A stretch of 64,000 nt of DNA, taken from assembly GCF_005780185.1 (NCBI RefSeq), contig NZ_VBUI01000006.1, positions 109,447-173,446 of the forward strand. Direction: 5' to 3'. Shown here piece by piece: positions 53,168-63,534 of the stretch (its first letter is position 1; every line of letters starts with the position of its first letter). The notes below the pieces were generated by a model. The model ran no database searches, was not told the DNA's origin, and saw only the letters and a list, made by a program, of their open reading frames with translations. Source of the stretch: Halomonas urmiana. GTDB lineage: Bacteria; Pseudomonadota; Gammaproteobacteria; Pseudomonadales; Halomonadaceae. The translations under genes and the position numbers were made by a program.

Positions 53168-54494
53168 ATGTCACGCCGCCCCCTCCACCTTCTCACACCA
53201 CTCGCCGCCACCCTGTTGATGGGCACGGCGGCACACGGCCAGGAACACGGCGCCCACCAGCACGATCACGAGGCTCATGGGCATGACCATGAGGCGCATC
53301 GGCACGATCGAGGCCATGACCACGACCGTGCTGACGCGGGGCTTGCCGATCTGCGCCTGTCCGCCGCCTTGACCGTGGAGGGCATCTACCACAACCGCGT
53401 CTCGGGGGATGAGGGCACGCCCGCCGGCTTTGGCCATGGCGAGGGTCATGATGAAGGCCACGACGGTCATGACGATCACGGCCATGAGCATGGCTTCGAT
53501 GAAGGATTCAATCTGGGGCACTCGGAACTGATGCTGCGAGGGCAGACCTCACTGTTCGAGGGGCAGGCCGTGGTGTCGCTTACCGAGGACGACGTCAGTC
53601 TCGAGGAGGCCTTCGTGGCGACTCGTGCGCTGCCGCACGACCTGCGGATCAAGGCCGGCCGGTTCCTGTCGGCTATCGGCTACGTCAACAGTCGTCATCC
53701 TCATGCCTGGGACTTCATCGAACGCCCGCTGGTCAACGAGTACCTGTTCGGTGATCACGGCCTTCGTGAGGATGGCGTGCAGCTCAGCTGGTCACCCTCA
53801 CCGCACACCACCCTGGGCACCGAGTGGCTGCAAGGGGACGGCGAGCGGCTCAGTCGCTTCGACGATGGGGGCAGCGAGGCGCGAGATAGGGGCCCGCGGC
53901 TGGTGACGATCTTCGCCAAGCAGCGCACTGCGCTGGGCGACGGCCAGACCCTCGACTACGGCGCTTCCGCCGGCGTCAATCGCTAGTACGTCCGTCTCGA
54001 TGATCATGGTGAGCATGCCCATAGCCTGGAGAGCGACAGCTGGTTCGCCGGCCTGGACGCCCGCTATCACTACCGCAGCGGCCGGCACGGGGGGGCAGGG
54101 CGACTGGACGCTGGGCGCCGAGTACTTCTACACCGAGCTCGATCTGACCGAGCGGGTCGAGCACCATCATGCCTGGGAAACGCGGGATGACTTCACCGAG
54201 CAGCAGGACGGCGCCTATGTCGAGGCCATCTACGGTGTCGCGCCGCACTGGGAGCTCGGGGTGCGCAGCGAGGCCCTGGGACTGACCAACGAGACCGTCC
54301 ACGCCCACTCCGGCGAACTGGAATCCGCCGACGCCTCCTACCGCCACAGCGGACAGGCGACCTGGCGCTTCCGCGACCATGCCTTCCTGCGTGCCCAGCT
54401 GAGTCAAGAGGACTTCGCCGGCCAGGACGAGAGCTGGGTGGCCATGCTGCAGTTCAACGCCACCTTTGGTCACCAAGCCGGCCATGCCCATTAA
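53168..54494 (+). pseudogene. His-rich outer-membrane protein gene, broken by a stop and a frameshift
   Basis: The first frame (53168-53986) encodes a signal peptide, two His/Asp-rich stretches (about residues 26-57 and 88-110) and a porin-like beta-barrel part, then stops at TAG 53984-53986. Reading through the stop continues in the same barrel style (YVRLDDHGEHAHSLESDSWF). A second break follows at a run of seven G (54089-54095). With six G the frame would join the tail read up to 54494 (QGDWTLGAEYFYTELDL to GHQAGHAH). Zinc-regulated His-rich outer-membrane proteins of this kind may aid zinc capture. With two lesions it is probably inactive, unless the sequence has errors. Confidence 0.8.
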
Positions 54495-54557
54495 CTGAAG
54501 ACGCGGCGGTGGCGACGAGCGCCGCGCCTCGAGTGCCTGTCGCGGGAGGATAGCGCA

Positions 54558-54982
54558 ATGCCATCTGCTGAAGAGACCCGTCTGCTGTCGATGCCGGATG
54601 ATGCCTACATGAACGATGAGCAGTTGGCGTTTTTCCGCCGTCGGCTGCTCGCCGACAAGGCCCGCATCGAGGAACACCTGGGCGACATTCGTGCCGCCAT
54701 GGCCTCCTACGAGCGCGACAGCGATGAGCTCGACCAGGCGGCCTTCGAGGAGGAGCTGCGCCTGCAGCTGCGCCAGGCCGATCGGGAGACCCGGATGCTG
54801 GCCAATATCGACGGAGCCCTGCGTCGCATCGACGCCAGCGATTATGGCTACTGCGAGGAGAGCGGCGAGCCGATCGGCATCCCTCGGCTCCTGCTGCGTC
54901 CCACCGCGCGGCTCTGCCTGGAGGCCAAGGAACGCCAGGAACGCCGCGAGACCCACTACCGCAAGAGCCGAGGTGAAGGCTG

Positions 54983-54983
<1 letters not shown>
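54558..54983 (+). CDS. dksA2: DksA2, zinc-independent DksA paralogue
   Basis: This 141-residue protein has the DksA coiled coil (about residues 20-92) and a C-terminal zinc-finger-like part in which two of the four Cys are replaced: Cys99-x2-Ser102 and Cys120-x2-Ala123. In Pseudomonas aeruginosa a similar DksA2 takes over from DksA when zinc is scarce; it binds RNA polymerase with ppGpp. It lies in the Zur-controlled operon and overlaps the next gene by 1 bp. Confidence 0.92.
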
Positions 54984-56203
<1,220 letters not shown>

Positions 56204-56206
56204 GCC

Positions 56207-57214
56207 ATGCCCACGGCAGATCTCATACCGGTCACGGTGCTGACCGGTTTCCTCGGCAGCGGCAAGACGACGTTGCTCAACCAGCTGGTGCACCAGCCGG
56301 CCATGCGCGATGCGCTGGTGGTGATCAACGAGTTTGGTGATATCGGGCTGGACCACCGGCTTATGGCCGAAGGTGACGAGCACAGCGTGATGGAGATGAG
56401 CAGCGGCTGCCTGTGCTGCACCATCCGCGGGGAGCTCAGTCGCAGCGTCCAGCAGGCGCTGGAAGGTCTCGACCGTGGAGAGGGGCGACCGATCTCGCGG
56501 ATGATGATCGAGACCACGGGTCTGGCCGATCCGGCGCCTATTCTCCAGACCCTGATGACCGACCACTGGCTGGCCCACCGCTTTCGGCTGGATGGCGTGG
56601 TGTGTCTGGTGGACGCGGCCAACGGCATCTCGACCCTCAACGCCCATCGAGAGTCTCAACGTCAGGCCACCATCGCAGACTCCCTGCTGATCACCAAGGC
56701 CGATCTGGTCGATGAGCCTCGGCTGACGCGACTCGCCGAGCGGCTCACCGCCAAGCGTCTGCCCGTCTCGGAGCATGCCGACCGGCAGGCCGAGGACTGG
56801 CTGGGCGCGGGCGCCTATCTGCAGGTGTCACCCCTCTCAGGACCTTCGCCCACGGCCAGCATCGCCCCGGCGCCGATGCTGGCCCCTGCCGGAGAAACTC
56901 CACGGAGCCGGTACGGCGAGCAGATACGCTCGTTCTGCTTCAGCGTGGAGACGCCTATCGCTCCCGAGGTGCTGGAGGACTGGCTGGACCTGGTGATGAG
57001 CCTGCTCGGCGACAGGATGCTGCGCATCAAGGCGATCGTGAACGTCGCGGGGCGCCCACAGCCGCTGGCCCTACATGGAGTGCAGCATGTCTTCCACCCG
57101 CCGGTGGCCCTGCCGTCCAAGGCGTGCCCCGATGGGGTGTCACGCTTCGTCTTCATCACCAGCGGCGTGGCGCCTGACGCCGTCACGCAGTTGTTCGATT
57201 ACTTCGACCGCTAG
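56207..57214 (+). CDS. CobW/COG0523 GTPase (second copy)
   Basis: This 335-residue protein has [14 protein letters not shown], the CLCC motif (Cys68-Cys71), ETTGLADP and a shorter C-terminal domain than the first copy. It is of the YjiA/YeiR kind. It is clearly different from the first copy, not a recent duplicate. Two such GTPases in one Zur operon probably serve different client proteins; the clients are unknown. Confidence 0.9.
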   Translation: MPTADLIPVTVLTGFLGSGKTTLLNQLVHQPAMRDALVVINEFGDIGLDHRLMAEGDEHSVMEMSSGCLCCTIRGELSRSVQQALEGLDRGEGRPISRMMIETTGLADPAPILQTLMTDHWLAHRFRLDGVVCLVDAANGISTLNAHRESQRQATIADSLLITKADLVDEPRLTRLAERLTAKRLPVSEHADRQAEDWLGAGAYLQVSPLSGPSPTASIAPAPMLAPAGETPRSRYGEQIRSFCFSVETPIAPEVLEDWLDLVMSLLGDRMLRIKAIVNVAGRPQPLALHGVQHVFHPPVALPSKACPDGVSRFVFITSGVAPDAVTQLFDYFDR

Positions 57215-57238
57215 TCGTCATTCTCAAGCGAGCCCTAC

Positions 57239-58135
57239 ATGGAACAGCACTCTCTGGAAGATATCGCCGCCGCGCCCGCCGAACGCCTGGGCACGCTGAG
57301 CTGGGTCGGCATGGAAGGCATTGCGCTGCCGCTCAGGGTGGCCGGTCAGAGCATTGCCGGTCGCGCCTCGGCGGGCGTGAGCCTCGACGATCCCACCGCC
57401 CGGGGCATTCACATGTCGCGCCTCTACCTGGCGCTGGCGGACCTGGAAGCGCATGAGCTCTCTCACTCGCGGGTCGCCGACGTGCTCGATGCCTTCTTGA
57501 CCAGCCATGAGGGGCTGGCCCGGCAGGCCTTCCTCGATCTGGAAGGCGAGGCGCTGCTGCGCCGCCCGGCGCTGATCAGCCCGCTGTCAGGATGGAAGAC
57601 CTACCCCTTCGCCCTGCGCTGCCGGCGCGATGCCGAAGGCCTGGCGGTCACCCTGGATCTGACGGTCGGCTACTCCTCGACCTGCCCCTGTTCGGCGGCC
57701 TTGGCCCGCCAACTGATCCAGCAGGCCTTCGACGAGGACTTCACCGACGTGCCGGTCACTCGCGAGGCGGTGCATGCCTGGCTGGGCAGCGAGCAGGGCA
57801 TCCTGGCCACGCCCCACAGTCAGCGCAGTCAGGCCCATCTGTCGGTGCGCCTGGCGGATGACCTCGAGGCGCTGCCGCTGACGGCTCTGGTGGAGCGCGT
57901 CGAGAAGGCGCTCGGCACGGCCCTTCAGACGGCGGTCAAGCGGGTCGACGAGCAGGCCTTCGCCCTCGCCAATGGCCAGAACCTGATGTTCTGTGAAGAC
58001 GCCGCGCGTCGCCTGTATCACGCCCTGCGTGACCAGCCCGGCATCGAGGGGGTCTCCCTGCGGGTGGTGCATGCCGAGAGCCTGCACGCCCACGACGCTG
58101 TGGCCCGCAGCCAGTGGAACTGGCAGGAGGCCTGA
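57239..58135 (+). CDS. folE2: GTP cyclohydrolase FolE2 (GTP cyclohydrolase IB)
   Basis: The 298-residue protein has FolE2 motifs WVGMEGIALPLRV, KGIHMSRLY-like GIHMSRLYL, and the active-site Cys in VGYSSTCPCSAAL. FolE2 makes 7,8-dihydroneopterin triphosphate for folate without strict need for zinc, and replaces zinc-dependent FolE when zinc is low. It lies within the Zur-controlled operon. Its stop overlaps hisI by 1 bp. Confidence 0.95.
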   Translation: MEQHSLEDIAAAPAERLGTLSWVGMEGIALPLRVAGQSIAGRASAGVSLDDPTARGIHMSRLYLALADLEAHELSHSRVADVLDAFLTSHEGLARQAFLDLEGEALLRRPALISPLSGWKTYPFALRCRRDAEGLAVTLDLTVGYSSTCPCSAALARQLIQQAFDEDFTDVPVTREAVHAWLGSEQGILATPHSQRSQAHLSVRLADDLEALPLTALVERVEKALGTALQTAVKRVDEQAFALANGQNLMFCEDAARRLYHALRDQPGIEGVSLRVVHAESLHAHDAVARSQWNWQEA

Positions 58136-58545
58136 TGGACATCTGGAGGCAATTGGAAGAGGCCGAGCGTGGCGAGCGCCAGCCGCTCGACGCCGTCATC
58201 GCCGCCATGCCGTGGAACGCCGACGGCCTGATCACCGCCATCGCCCAGCAGCACGACAGCGGCGAGGTGCTGATGCTGGCCTGGATGAACCGCGAGGCGC
58301 TGCGCGAGACCCTGGACACTGGACGAGTCTGCTACTGGTCGCGCTCGCGGCAGGCCCTGTGGCGCAAGGGCGAGAGCTCGGGCCATCGGCAGCGGCTGAT
58401 CGAGGCTCGGCTGGACTGCGACGGCGATGCCGTGCTGCTGCTCGTCGACCAGCAGGGGCCGGCCTGCCATACGGGGCGACCCAACTGCTTCTACAACGCC
58501 ATTCGCGACGGCGCCGTGGAGGTCATCACCGCGCCCCGTTCCTGA
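58135..58545 (+). CDS. hisI: Phosphoribosyl-AMP cyclohydrolase (HisI2-type position)
   Basis: This 136-residue cyclohydrolase has EVLMLAWMNREAL, GRVCYWSRSRQALWRKGESSGH, DCDGDAVLLLV and CHTGRPNCFYN. It opens the ring of PR-AMP in histidine synthesis. The zinc ligand residues of normal HisI (Cys in CHTG and NCF, and the DCDGD segment) are all still present, so it does not look zinc-free. Its place in the Zur operon marks it as the HisI2-type copy. It is the last gene before convergent znuB. Confidence 0.9.
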   Translation: MDIWRQLEEAERGERQPLDAVIAAMPWNADGLITAIAQQHDSGEVLMLAWMNREALRETLDTGRVCYWSRSRQALWRKGESSGHRQRLIEARLDCDGDAVLLLVDQQGPACHTGRPNCFYNAIRDGAVEVITAPRS

Positions 58546-58639
58546 CGGTGTTCGGCTCTGCAGAGAGCGGAAGGCGCCTAGAGTGCGGCCGGCGCCACGT
58601 GCACCGGCTGCTGCCCGGAGGCGCCGACGGCACCGGGCA

Positions 58640-59473
58640 TCAGGCGCCAGGCGTTGCGTCGGGGGGCGACTCGGCGCGCGACATCCGGCGCCTGAGTTGG
58701 CCGGCCAGGCTCGAGAGGGCAAACAGGATGGCCGCCAGGCAAACGATGGTGGGGCCGGTGGGGGTGTCGAGCCAGAAGGCGGCCTGCAGGCCGCCGGTGG
58801 TCGAGGCGGCCCCGATCGCCGCGGCCACCAGGGCCATGGCCTCCGGGGTACGGCAGAAGGACCGGGCCGCGGCGGCAGGAATGATCAGCAGGGCGGCGAT
58901 CAGCAGCACCCCCACCACCTTCAGCGCCACGGCCACCACCACGGCCAGTGAAAGCGTCAGCACTAGCTGCTCGCGCCTGGGATCGATGCCGCTGGCCCGG
59001 GCGAGGTCGCCGTCCAGGGTGGCGGTGAGCAGCGCCGACCAGCGCCATCCTACCAGGCTCACGACCAGCAGCGCCCCGGCACCGATGATGGCCAGGTCGT
59101 CCTTGTCGACCGCCAGGATGTCGCCGAACAGGTAGGCCATCAGGTCGATGCGCACCCCGGAGAGGAACGAGACCGCCACCAGCCCGAAGGCGAGCGCCGA
59201 GTGCGCCATGACGCCGAGCAGGGTATCCATGGCATAGCCCCGCCCGCTGAGCAGCGAGACCAGGGTGGCCATCAGCAGCGAGACCACCAGCACGCCGGCG
59301 AAGATGGACGTGGAGAGCAGCAGCGACAGCGCCACGCCGAGGATGGCGGCATGGGCGGTGGCGTCGCCGAAGTAGGCCATGCGCCGCCATACCACGAAGC
59401 AGCCCAGCGGTGCGGCGGCGAGCGCCACGCCGAGGCCGGCCAGGGCGGCGCGCACCAGGAAATCGTCGAGCAT
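58640..59473 (-). CDS. znuB: Zinc ABC transporter permease
   Basis: This 277-residue membrane protein has about eight helices of the ZnuB/ABC-3 family, with FVVWRRMAYFGDATAHAAILGVAL and KVVGVLLIAALLIIPAAAARSF. It forms the inner-membrane channel for zinc import with ZnuA and ZnuC. The start at ATG 59473 overlaps the znuC stop by 1 bp. Confidence 0.94.
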   Translation of the reverse strand: MLDDFLVRAALAGLGVALAAAPLGCFVVWRRMAYFGDATAHAAILGVALSLLLSTSIFAGVLVVSLLMATLVSLLSGRGYAMDTLLGVMAHSALAFGLVAVSFLSGVRIDLMAYLFGDILAVDKDDLAIIGAGALLVVSLVGWRWSALLTATLDGDLARASGIDPRREQLVLTLSLAVVVAVALKVVGVLLIAALLIIPAAAARSFCRTPEAMALVAAAIGAASTTGGLQAAFWLDTPTGPTIVCLAAILFALSSLAGQLRRRMSRAESPPDATPGA

Positions 59474-60246
59474 CAGCGGCTGGCCTCCAGGAGGGTGGTG
59501 CCGGTCGGTGCGGGCGCGGGCGTGCCGGCAGGGTGGTCGTGATGGGCGTGGTTGTGGGCATGGCGATAGAACGCCAGGGCATCCACGGTGTCGGGCCCGA
59601 ACAGCGCCCGATAGGCCGGCGACGACAGCACCCGCTCGGGCGTGCCCTGGCAGCAGACATGGCGGTTCAGGCACACCACGCGGTCCGAGGCGCGCATCAC
59701 CACGTGCAGCTCATGGCTGACCATCAGCACCGCGCAGCCCAGTTCGCGCCGCACGCGTTCGATCTGGCGATAGAAGTCGGCTGTGCCGCGGTGGTCGAGG
59801 CCCTGGGTGGCCTCGTCGAGCAGCAGCAGGTCGGGCTGCTCCAGCAGGGCTCGGGCGAGCAGGATGCGCTGGAACTGCCCGCCGGAGAGATTCGTCACCT
59901 GCTGTCGGCCCAGCCCGGGGATGCCGGCCCGTTCCAGGGCCTGGCGCAACGTCTGAGCCGGGTGGCGACGCGGCAGATTCAGGAAGCGGGTGACCGTCAT
60001 CGGCAGGGTGGGGTCGATGGCCAGCCGCTGGGGCACGTAGCCGATGGTGAGGCCCGGCTGGCGCACGAGTCGGCCGCTGGCGGGCCGCACGGCACCGATG
60101 ATGGCGCGCAGCAGGGTCGACTTGCCGGAGCCGTTGGGACCGACCAGGGTGACGATCTCACCGCGGTCGAGGCGTAGATCGATGCCCTCGAGAACGGTTC
60201 GCCCGCCGAGGACGACATGCAGGTCATCGAGCGAGAGCAGCGGCAT
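59473..60246 (-). CDS. znuC: Zinc ABC transporter ATPase
   Basis: This 257-residue ABC ATPase has Walker A GPNGSGKS, signature NLSGGQFQR and Walker B LLLLDEATQG. It ends in a His-rich tail (HAHNHAHHDHP) common in ZnuC. It powers zinc import through ZnuB. ATG 60246 was chosen, because family similarity begins there (MPLLSLDDLHVVLGG); the start lies 68 bp from the Zur box. Confidence 0.95.
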   Translation of the reverse strand: MPLLSLDDLHVVLGGRTVLEGIDLRLDRGEIVTLVGPNGSGKSTLLRAIIGAVRPASGRLVRQPGLTIGYVPQRLAIDPTLPMTVTRFLNLPRRHPAQTLRQALERAGIPGLGRQQVTNLSGGQFQRILLARALLEQPDLLLLDEATQGLDHRGTADFYRQIERVRRELGCAVLMVSHELHVVMRASDRVVCLNRHVCCQGTPERVLSSPAYRALFGPDTVDALAFYRHAHNHAHHDHPAGTPAPAPTGTTLLEASR

Positions 60247-60313
60247 GGTGACCCTCCGGTGTTGTCGTGCCGGTGGTGGATGACAGTGGCGTCGGATGGC
60301 GTTGACACGAGCG

Positions 60314-60336
60314 CTAATGTTATAACATAACATTAA
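60314..60336. promoter_or_regulatory. Zur box between znuCB and znuA
   Basis: ATGTTATAACATAACAT matches the 17-bp Zur core at 16 positions, in an AT-rich stretch between divergent znuC and znuA. It would give coordinated zinc repression of both units. Confidence 0.9.
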
Positions 60337-60388
60337 TTGTCTCAATCGCTCGTTCACTGCCTGCACGTGCCCTGGTTCCTGGAGAAGA

Positions 60389-61456
60389 ATGATGAAGAAC
60401 ACGCTGCTACGTCCGCTTTGCCTGCCCTGGCTGCTGGCACCCGCCGTCGCGGTGGCCGAGGTACCCGCCGTGGCCGTGGACATCCCGCCGGTTCATTCGC
60501 TGGTCGACCGTATAATGGGCGAGCTGGGCTCGCCGGACCTGGTGATCCAGCCGGGGGCCTCCCCGCATGGCTACTCCATGCGGCCGTCGGAGGCCGAGGC
60601 GCTGGCGCGGGCCGAGGTCGCCTTCTGGGTCAGCGACGACCTGACGCCCTGGCTGGCTCGGGCGCAGGACTCGTTGGCCGACGAGGCGCGGAAGGTGGAG
60701 CTGATGCAGACGCCGGGCACGCGCCGCCTTGCGTACCGCCAGGGCGCCACGTTCGAGGCTCACGACCATGGGCACGATGACCACAGCCACGACGGCCATG
60801 GGCACGACGAACACGGTCATGACGACCACGGCCATGACGACCACGGGCACGATCCTGCCCATGAAGGCGGAGACCCCCATGGCTGGCTCGATCCGGTGAA
60901 TGCCCAGGCCTGGCTCGAGGTCATCGCCGCGTCGCTGGCCGATCTCGACCCCGGCAACGCCGACACCTATCGTCGGAACGCGGCTGAGGGGCAGGCCGAG
61001 CTGACGGCCCTGGTCGAGGAACTGGAGGCGCGCCTGGCGGATGCCCATGAGGCGCGCTTCATCGTCTTCCACGACGCCTACCAGTACTTCGAGAACCGCT
61101 TCGACGTGCCGGCGGCCGGGGCGATCTCCCTGGGCGATGCCTCGGAACCGAGCCCGGCGCGCGTCCGAGAGATCCAGGACCGCGTCGCCGAGCTCGGTGT
61201 CCAGTGCGTGTTCCGCGAGCCGCAGTACAACCCGGCGCTGGTCGAGAGCGTGTTCGAAGGCACCGGCGTCGAGACCTCGCTCGTCATCGACCCCCTGGGC
61301 GTCGACCTGCCCCTCGGCGCCGAGCTCTATCCGCAGCTGCTGCGCCGGCTGGCCGATGGCGTGGCGCGTTGCGCCGCCAACGAGGCATCGCCCCGCGGTC
61401 ATGGCCATGATCACGATGACGAGGGGCGAATCGATGGGGGCGGCGCGTCCTCCTAG
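60389..61456 (+). CDS. znuA: Zinc-binding periplasmic protein ZnuA
   Basis: This 355-residue protein has a signal peptide (LCLPWLLAPAVAVA), the A-1 cluster fold with metal histidines (IPPVHSLV, GASPHGYSMRPSEA, DPHGWLDPVNA, FHDAYQYFE). A His/Asp-rich loop lies at about residues 124-158. There is a second His-rich tail at the C-terminus (GHGHDHDDE). It captures zinc in the periplasm and hands it to ZnuB. GGAGAAG precedes ATG 60389; ATG 60392 is equally possible. Confidence 0.95.
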   Translation: MMKNTLLRPLCLPWLLAPAVAVAEVPAVAVDIPPVHSLVDRIMGELGSPDLVIQPGASPHGYSMRPSEAEALARAEVAFWVSDDLTPWLARAQDSLADEARKVELMQTPGTRRLAYRQGATFEAHDHGHDDHSHDGHGHDEHGHDDHGHDDHGHDPAHEGGDPHGWLDPVNAQAWLEVIAASLADLDPGNADTYRRNAAEGQAELTALVEELEARLADAHEARFIVFHDAYQYFENRFDVPAAGAISLGDASEPSPARVREIQDRVAELGVQCVFREPQYNPALVESVFEGTGVETSLVIDPLGVDLPLGAELYPQLLRRLADGVARCAANEASPRGHGHDHDDEGRIDGGGASS

Positions 61457-61477
61457 GGCCTGAAGCGGCCGAGTGAG

Positions 61478-62089
61478 TTACCGAACGAAGCGCCGCGCGG
61501 CGGCCTCGGGGTCCGGCATGCCGCAGATGGCGGAGATCACCGCCAGGCCACCGGCGCCCGCCTGGTACACCGCCTCGGCATGCTCGACCTTGAGCCCGCC
61601 GATGGCCACGTTCGGCAGCGGGCTCGCCGCGACCAGGGCGGCCAGGCCGTCAAAGCCCAGCGGCTCGGCGTGGTCGTGCTTGCTGAGGGTGGCGAACACC
61701 GGACCGAGCCCGAGATAGTCCAGGGCGCTCGGATCGAGGCGGGCGAGCTGCTCGTGGGTCTGTACCGAGAGCCCGAGAATCCCATTCGGGCCGAGCGCGG
61801 CGCGGGCCCGGGCCACGTCGCCGTCGTCCTGGCCGATGTGCAGCCCGTCGGCGCCCGCGGCGAGCGCCACCTCCAGCCGGTCGTTGATGATCAGCGGGAC
61901 GCCGGTGCCCTCAAGCGCCGCCTTGAGCCGGCGCGCCTGGTCGATCATCTCGGCATCAGAGGCGTGCTTGTCGCGCAGCTGCACCAGGGTCACGCCGCCG
62001 CGCACCGCCGCGACGACGGTCTCCTCCAGGCCGTGGTGCGCGCAGAGGCCGGCGTCGGTGACGAGATAGAGCGAGAGATCAAGGGGCAT
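61478..62089 (-). CDS. thiE: Thiamine-phosphate synthase
   Basis: This 203-residue TIM-barrel protein has YLVTDAGLC, GGVTLVQLRDKHAS, IINDRLEVALAAGADGLHIGQDD and YLGLGPVFATLSKHDH. It couples hydroxymethylpyrimidine diphosphate with hydroxyethylthiazole phosphate to thiamine phosphate. ATG 62089 lies 11 bp inside thiM. It is under the TPP riboswitch upstream of thiM. Confidence 0.94.
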   Translation of the reverse strand: MPLDLSLYLVTDAGLCAHHGLEETVVAAVRGGVTLVQLRDKHASDAEMIDQARRLKAALEGTGVPLIINDRLEVALAAGADGLHIGQDDGDVARARAALGPNGILGLSVQTHEQLARLDPSALDYLGLGPVFATLSKHDHAEPLGFDGLAALVAASPLPNVAIGGLKVEHAEAVYQAGAGGLAVISAICGMPDPEAAARRFVR

Positions 62090-62885
62090 CGGCCATCTCC
62101 AGTCGGGCCCGCTCGGCGAGGGCCTCGTGGTCCAGGTGATAGAGGGCATCGAGGAAGGCGACCGCGAAGCTGCCGGGGCCACGCGCCACCTCGCCGGCGA
62201 GCTCGCCGGCCACGGCGTAACTGGCAAGGGCCGCCGTCGTCGCCTCGAAGGAGTCGTCGGCGCCGGCCAGGAAGGCCGCCACCACGCCGGTCAGCGCGCA
62301 GCCCAGGGTGGTGACCCGGGGCATCAACGGGTGTCCGCCACGCACCTGGGCGAGGCGTCGGCCGTCGGTGACCAGGTCCACCTCGCCGGTCACGGCCACC
62401 ACGCCGCCGGTGTGCTCGGCCAGGCGGCGGGCGGCCTCGAGGGCCGCCTCGGCGGGGTCGGTGCTGTCCACGCCGCGTCCGCCGCCGGCGCCGCCCGCCA
62501 GGGCGATGATCTCCGAGGCGTTGCCGCGGATCACGGTCGGCGCGAGCGCCAGCAACCGCGCGCCGGTCTCGCGGCGATAGCGCGTGGCGCCGACCGCCAC
62601 CGGGTCCAGGACCCAGGGGCGTCCCGTCTCCCCGGCCGCCAGCGCGGCGGCCTCCATGGCGTCGACCCAGTGGGGCGAGAGGGTGCCGATGTTGATCGTC
62701 AGGGCCCCGGCCAGGGCGGTGAACTCGGCGGCCTCCTCGCGGGCATGCACCATGGCCGGCGAGGCGCCGATCGCCAGCAGCACGTTGGCCATGCTGTTCA
62801 TGGCCACGTGGTTGGTGATGTTGTGGACCAGCGGGCGGGTCTCGCGCACCCGGGCCAGGTGCGCGGCGGGATCGATATGGTGCAT
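62079..62885 (-). CDS. thiM: Hydroxyethylthiazole kinase
   Basis: The 268-residue kinase has PLVHNITNHVAMNSMANVLLAIGASPAM, PWVLDPVAVGAT, IRGNASEIIALAG and the catalytic-Cys segment VTTLGCALTGVVAAFLAG. It phosphorylates the thiazole part of thiamine in salvage. ATG 62885 follows GGGGAGG. With thiE it makes a salvage unit, and thiD is not in the window. Confidence 0.94.
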   Translation of the reverse strand: MHHIDPAAHLARVRETRPLVHNITNHVAMNSMANVLLAIGASPAMVHAREEAAEFTALAGALTINIGTLSPHWVDAMEAAALAAGETGRPWVLDPVAVGATRYRRETGARLLALAPTVIRGNASEIIALAGGAGGGRGVDSTDPAEAALEAARRLAEHTGGVVAVTGEVDLVTDGRRLAQVRGGHPLMPRVTTLGCALTGVVAAFLAGADDSFEATTAALASYAVAGELAGEVARGPGSFAVAFLDALYHLDHEALAERARLEMADAP

Positions 62886-62933
62886 GGGGCCTCCCCGGCG
62901 GGGGGTGCAGGTCGGCGAGGGCCGGGCCTGCAC

Positions 62934-63014
62934 GACTCCCTACGCCGGCATTGTCCGGGTCAGGTTCCAAGGGTGCGTCTCAGCCGCGGCGTGCTCGCCG
63001 CGGCGCCCCCGTCG
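62934..63014 (-). ncRNA. TPP riboswitch (THI element)
   Basis: On the minus strand the conserved core is clear: GGGGGCGCC, then CTGAGACGCACCC, TTGGAACCTGACCCGG, CAATGCCGGCGTAGGGAG. It lies 50 bp upstream of thiM. TPP binding would lower thiM-thiE expression, probably by hiding the ribosome site. Confidence 0.95.
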
Positions 63015-63061
63015 TCAGGCCCTACTATCCTTGTCGCCCCGGCGACTGTAAAGACCGGGCG

Positions 63062-63328
63062 TCAGGCCAGCAGCTGAATGCCGGCCAGGGTAATCAGGCT
63101 GGCCAGGGTCAGGCTGTAGAGGGCCTCCCTGGTCTCCTCCTGCTGGAGCAAGCCGGGCAACATCAGCACCAGCCCCGACGCCCCCAGGGCGACCAGCTCC
63201 AGCGGTACCGCCACCGGCTGCCAGCCGACCAGCAGTGTGCCAAGGGCCAGCAGCAGCAGGCCCGCGACGACCAGCCAGGCGGCCTGTCGCGCGCTGGTGG
63301 AAAGGCTTTCCTGAGTGATCATGTGCAT
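63062..63328 (-). CDS. Small integral membrane protein
   Basis: The 88-residue protein has three hydrophobic helices (QAAWLVVAGLLLLALGTLLVG, VALGASGLVLMLPGLL, YSLTLASLITLAGIQLL). The pattern resembles DUF2069-type proteins, but I cannot assign it firmly. GAGGAGA precedes ATG 63328; another Met lies two codons further on. It lies upstream of the riboswitch on the same strand, but has its own start region. Confidence 0.6.
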   Translation of the reverse strand: MHMITQESLSTSARQAAWLVVAGLLLLALGTLLVGWQPVAVPLELVALGASGLVLMLPGLLQQEETREALYSLTLASLITLAGIQLLA

Positions 63329-63437
63329 GCGGGCGTCTCCTCGTCGTGGTCGGGCCGCACATCGGCCCCACTTTCTTGACGTTACGAGAGACGCCTTAAC
63401 GACTGCTTAAGGAGAGATGACCAAAATGCGCGACATG

Positions 63438-63458
63438 CCCCGTACTTTGAGTGCGGGG
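63438..63458. other. Hairpin near the left end of the TnpB element
   Basis: CCCCGTACT pairs with AGTGCGGGG across a TTG loop, 8 of 9 pairs plus one G-T. IS200/IS605-type elements have subterminal imperfect hairpins rather than inverted ends; this is a candidate left-end hairpin. Confidence 0.45.
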
Positions 63459-63483
63459 AAGGATGGGGCCGCCCAGGTAGCGC

Positions 63484-63500
63484 GGGCGCCGTAGGCGCCC
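63484..63500. other. Second hairpin upstream of tnpB
   Basis: GGGCGCC-GTA-GGCGCCC is a perfect 7-bp stem with a 3-base loop, 34 bp before the tnpB start. It may be part of the left end or a transcription block protecting the transposon gene. Confidence 0.45.
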
Positions 63501-63534
63501 TATGATGCTGGATATAAATATAGATTGAGTCACT

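Noticed and set aside
53984..54095. Programmed readthrough and frameshift in the His-rich outer-membrane gene
   Set aside because: Two separate recoding events within about 105 bp, with no slippery-site structure beyond the G run, are less likely than decay or sequence error.
57239..58545. Assigning hisI as a zinc-independent enzyme by its position
   Set aside because: The zinc-ligand residues are all present, so zinc independence cannot be claimed from sequence.
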